From contig CM064867.1 of assembly GCA_032719365.1 (NCBI GenBank), forward strand, positions 58,220,601-58,284,600: a stretch of DNA of 64,000 nt, in the 5' to 3' direction. This DNA comes from Prinsepia uniflora (Eukaryota; Streptophyta; Magnoliopsida; Rosales; Rosaceae). Both the position numbers and the translations under genes were made by a program. The notes beneath the pieces are model-generated. The model was not told the DNA's origin. It was given only the letters and a program-made list of their open reading frames with translations, and searched no databases. This document shows, in pieces, positions 60,123 through 64,000 of this stretch (position 1 is its first letter; every line of letters begins with the position of its first letter).

Positions 60123-62964
60123 TGTAATGACCCGTCTCGAATTTTGGGATCAGTTTAGTGAGTAATTGCAGATTAGCGTGACTAATCGGAGATTAGTCGA
60201 GAAATCGTGGACAGATGGTGTGAAATGACGATTTTGCCACTAGGTTTGAGCAAAAAGTTAACTTTTGACCCGAGTGGTCCAATGGACTTGGACCGATGAC
60301 CGTGACGTAGATCGGGACGTTACAAGTCCGTAGACAGGTAGCACGTCGAAATCGGACGTTCGACGGGTAAGTTAAGGGTCTAAAATGGAAAATGGCATTA
60401 TTCATGCAAACCGAGAAAGGACGACACGTGGCATGATTTGATTGGGGAAAAATCTGAAAGGACCCACGAGATGAGTGACAAGTGTCACCCATCTGATAGG
60501 CCCAGAACCCAATATTTTTGGGTTTATCTTCATCTTCATCATTTAGTCATCCTCTCATCTCTGTGCTTTCCCTCAACCCGTGAAACAATAACACCCAAAC
60601 CCACACCCTCAATCCACCAAACCTCACCCATTGATGATGGTGTAAACGTGAAAATGAAAAGGGAGATTAGGACGAGCACGACGGTGCTGCTATAGTGGAC
60701 GACGGTACTGCTAAGGTGGACGGCGGTGCACGGTGACCGGGAACCCGTCGAGGTATGGGTTTTTATTCAAAAATCGAAAGTTGGATTTTAAGGTTTATTG
60801 ATCGATTTGATGGACTGGGTTGTGATCTAGGGACTTAGACGAATTCAGGGGACTCGATTTCCAAGGAAACGGTGGCCGGAGGCGACGACAGAATGAAATT
60901 GCAGGTCCCCGTCACTGTTCAAGCGATCACAGGTAATTTATGGGCTTGATTTCAGGGTTTTAGGTAGGTAGGTCGATTGGGAATGGTTAGACGAAGCCAT
61001 AGGAAGAAGAACGGAAGGAAATGGTGGAGGAATAAGGGTTTTAGTACCGGTCGAGAGGTTGATGACTAGATGATGTCATCATCTGACAGCTATCAAACAG
61101 GGACCAGTCCTAAAGCGACACGTGTCGCATGTCAGTGCCAATCAGCACTGACATGTTAAAGACGTGGCCCAATCACGAGCTGCCACGTATCGGTGACATG
61201 TTAGTGACGTGGGCCAGTGGCAAGCTGACACGTGGCACTGTCAGAGTTACAATGGTGACGTCAGCAATGACATCAGCCGTTTATCGTTGATCGCTGACGT
61301 TAGCCTTGACTTTGCTGACGTCAACCGTTGACTTTTACAACGTTGACTTTTGGGTTAACCACGCTCGTGGGGGCGCATGAGTACGAATTTCAAGGTAGGA
61401 CTAGTGTCATTCAAAGGTTTTCGACGATCTGGATCCAATGGTGGTGGTTTCGGGTCGATCTGAGATCGTTAGGTTGGTCAAATCAAGGTTTTTCACCTCG
61501 GGAAACTTGTGTGAGACACGTTGAATTTTTCGGGAGTTTTTGGGTTTTATCCTATGGACTCATTTAGATAGTTAGTAACCTTCGGGTGTGATTTGGACAG
61601 GACCGGAAGTCCTTGAGAAGGCGAATTAACCTCGGGGAGGCTTATAGCACGCGTATCGAGGCGACATTTAGAACGGTCATTTTCTTTCAAAATATGATGA
61701 ATGCATAACTGTTTTATATGTTTTATATATGTGATTTCTATGATTTTGATTGTGGTATTTATGATTTACGTATTTGCACGTATTTCGAGGTTTATGATTT
61801 TATACTATATTTATACATGCTGGTATTTCCAAGATGGTTTGATAGAATGGTTTTGGATTTGGAAATATGAAATCGGGCATGAGTCTAATTTGATTTGGAA
61901 ACTATCGGACTATGAGTCCATTTAATTTAACGAGATATCGGGCTAGAGGCCCATTTGGTTTATGATATCGGGCTTGAGGCCCAGTTGGTTATGATATCGG
62001 GCATGAGTCCCATTTATGGTTTATAAAATGCGATTTCGAGTTCGAAGACCCTAAAATGGAATTTGGATTTGAGAAATTGGATTTCTAGATTTATGATGGA
62101 TTTATGGAAATTTCGGGCATGACCCTTTTGAAAGATTTTGAAAGGTTTTGAAATGATTTTATAAAGATGTTTTCCATATACCATCCTTATATGAGGGTAT
62201 ATAGATGGTCTCCTCCAGATGTTTAGGATGTTGGGGAAGTCATGACGTGTTGCCTGCGAGGGGTCATTGTACCGAGCGACCAGACCGTATAGTGACTCAA
62301 GAGCAGGATTGTTATGATTAGACATTTGGGACGTCAAATCATCTGGGATGTCAGAGATTGACCTGGAGAGACCCCGGGCAGCACGCTTTTCTTAGACCGT
62401 GAGATATGACTTTTAGGACGTCAAGCGTCTGGGACGCTACGCATCTGGGATGCCAAGGATGGGTATTTGGAAAACATGAATTATTGGGTTTATGAAATGG
62501 TGTTTTTGTGTTTATGGATGTGGGCAGTGGCCCAATAGGATTTGGATTTACGAATTTCGGTGCTTTACGGTTTTAGGCTGAGTTCCCATACTTGGTGATT
62601 TTACGGTTTTGGGGTAAGACCCTAATAATTTAAAGAAGGAAATGGCTTTGGTTCCTAAAAGGTTTTTATGATATTTGTACTAACTGATTTCATATGCATG
62701 CATAGTTTTACGTGAATGACATAAATGTCTTTTGTTGAATGAGTTTTAATAAATTATTTATTTTCGTCCACTTACAGCTTTTATGATTTTTAATGACATT
62801 CAGATTGATTGCGGATGCGGGCTATAGCAGAGACTAGGACATCACACTCATCCACTGATCCTGGACGCTAGAAGCCCGTTTGGGCTGTTGGCCTGGGTAT
62901 CCCTTGTCTAGCCTTCATGTTACACTTCGGTTAGACAAGTGTTTGGCCTTCATGTCGCACGTGG
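60123..62964 (+). mobile_element. Giant LTR, plus strand, interrupted near its end
   Basis: It starts TGTAATGACCCGTCTCG at 60123 with U3 motifs, the palindrome GTGACAAGTGTCAC near 60476, and the hairpin zone from about 61870 to 62460, including AGCGTC-TGG-GACGCT and GCATC-TGG-GATGC. GTCCACTTACAG is near 62767 (one mismatch). It is cut at 62964, close to its expected end, by a minus-strand LTR. It lies in the middle of the minus-strand LTR that stops at 60122. Confidence 0.8.
61090..61335 (+). promoter_or_regulatory. Cluster of ACGTG and TGACGTCA motifs in the LTR
   Basis: About 250 bp hold ACACGTGTC, GACGTGGC, CCACGTAT, GACGTGGG, ACACGTGGC, TGACGTCA and several TGACG/TTGAC cores. Such ACGT motifs bind bZIP factors (ABRE, G-box, as-1 type). 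Function in this LTR is inferred only. Confidence 0.5.
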
Positions 62965-64000
62965 TGACACGACCCATCCCAATCCCCCCGGGATTATCCC
63001 TGGACGTGACATGCTCCCGTCTGACACGAAGTGTCAGACAATGGATAACTCAAACCCTCAGCCCGTTCGGGGCTTCCAGAGCGTTATAGGATCAGTGGAA
63101 GAGTGCGATGTCTCAGTCTCTGCTACAGCCCGCATCTGTGATCAACCGGAAGGGCATCAAAACCATTAAAAATTGTGAGTGGAAGAAAATCAATAAGTTC
63201 ATAAAACACATTTTAAAAAAAAACATTTGCACCCTTCACTAAAAAGTATGCATGCAATCTAAAACCAATAATCAAACCATTTACTTAAATAAACCATTAG
63301 GGCCTTAGCCCAAAAACCGTAAATCCAGAACCAAGTGGGCCACTACCCAAATCTATAAACACAATTCCATAAATACTGAAATACCATTTCATAAATCCAA
63401 TAATCCATATTTACCACATAACTATCCTTGGCATCCCAGATGCCTAGCGTCCCAGACGCTTGACGTCTCAAACGTCATATCGCACGGTTAAAGAAACACG
63501 TGCTACTTGGGGTCTCTCTAGGTCCATATCTCTGACATCCCAGATGTCTGACCTCCCAGACGTCTAATCATAGCAATCCTGTTCCTGAGTCACTATACGG
63601 TCCAGTCGCTCTGTATAATGACCCCTCACAGGCAATGCATCGTGACTTCCCCAGTGTCCCAGACACCTGCAGGAGACCATCCACATGTCCTCGTATCAAG
63701 ATGGTATATGGAAAACAGTTTTATAAAGCGATTTCAAAACATCTCAAAAGGCCCTGCTCGGAATTTTCATAAAACCATCACAAATCCATAATTCCAAAAC
63801 CATTTAGGGTCCCCAACCCGAAATCACATTTATAAATCACAATTAGGCCTCATGCCCGATTTCGTAAACCAACAGGGCCTCTGGCCCGATAATATAACCC
63901 AAATGAGTATCAGCCCAATTTCGTAAACCAACTAGACCCCCGACCCAATCACATAATTCAAATGGGTCTCATGCCCGAGTTCATCTTTCCAAAACCAAAA
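62965..64000 (-). mobile_element. Giant LTR, minus strand, running off the window
   Basis: The inverse of the LTR end (TGACACGACCCATCCCAATC) starts at 62965. The terminal hairpin is at 63019-63039, GTGAGTGGA near 63176, the second hairpin series at 63430-63480, and the GGGCC-type array runs to the window end. It closely resembles 3615-4720. Its start, and whether an internal region exists, cannot be seen. Confidence 0.82.

Noticed and set aside
60118..62969. TGACA flanking 60123-62964 as a target duplication
   Set aside because: The right copy is the conserved terminus of the next minus-strand LTR (TGACACGACCC), and the plus LTR has no CA end at 62964, so the match is coincidental.

Overview
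The window is repeat-dominated nuclear DNA of a flowering plant, most likely a dicot. Evidence for this is the plant-type initiator-tRNA-Met primer-binding site (TGGTATCAGAGC) in several LTR retrotransposons, a trichome-birefringence-like (TBL) gene relic, and one intron-containing gene whose protein ends in a tail resembling the dicot ATI3 proteins. Nothing bacterial or organellar is seen. No species call is possible from the sequence alone.

Layout. About two thirds of the window (1-27.4 kb and 45.6-64 kb) is built from one superfamily of LTR retrotransposons with very large LTRs (about 2.6-3.4 kb) and short internal regions (1.6-2.9 kb) that hold no intact ORF. Three have both LTRs, a PBS and a PPT: element 1 (5231-12191, minus, target duplication TCCCT), element 2 (starts at 3429, plus, 3' end truncated) and element 3 (48988-58328, plus, target duplication CGATC). 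There are two solo LTRs with target duplications (3615-13200, ACGTA, itself split by element 1; and 45613-48806, TCATT), plus several LTR fragments in both orientations. Element 1 lies inside a solo LTR that lies inside the 5' LTR of element 2, a three-level nest. The fossil peptide NFEDEIL followed by a stop just before each PPT marks the family as decayed Ty3/Gypsy, apparently chromovirus-like and mobilised in trans.

The centre (27.4-45.6 kb) is a low-repeat island. It holds a broken TBL gene (29805-31011, plus) and a five-coding-exon gene on the minus strand (31776-34047, 448 residues) ending in a candidate ATG8-binding motif (WEIL). That gene probably has a distant 5' UTR exon near 44.6 kb. 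If so, its first intron of about 10 kb is packed with Ty1/Copia pieces: a solo LTR, a minus-strand gag-to-integrase element split by a Gypsy-type LTR fragment, a gag fragment with its 3' LTR, and a plus-strand integrase-RT-RNase H element carrying an LTR within its pol. Two MITE-like repeats flank the island.

The most unusual signal is in the giant LTRs. Each carries a zone of roughly 1 kb made of serial short hairpins (about 5-bp stems and 3-nt loops, for example GGGCC-GTG-GGCCC, GGACT-TGG-AGTCC, GGGTC-AGG-GACCC). The stem sequence changes from unit to unit while pairing is kept. A second series follows (TGACGTC-AGG-GACGTCA, AGCGTC-TGG-GACGCT, AGCATC-AGG-GATGCT). The zone is bounded by inverted CTGTGAGTGGAC / GTCCACTCACAG motifs that also look like splice donor and acceptor sites. 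This organisation recurs in every copy and both orientations.
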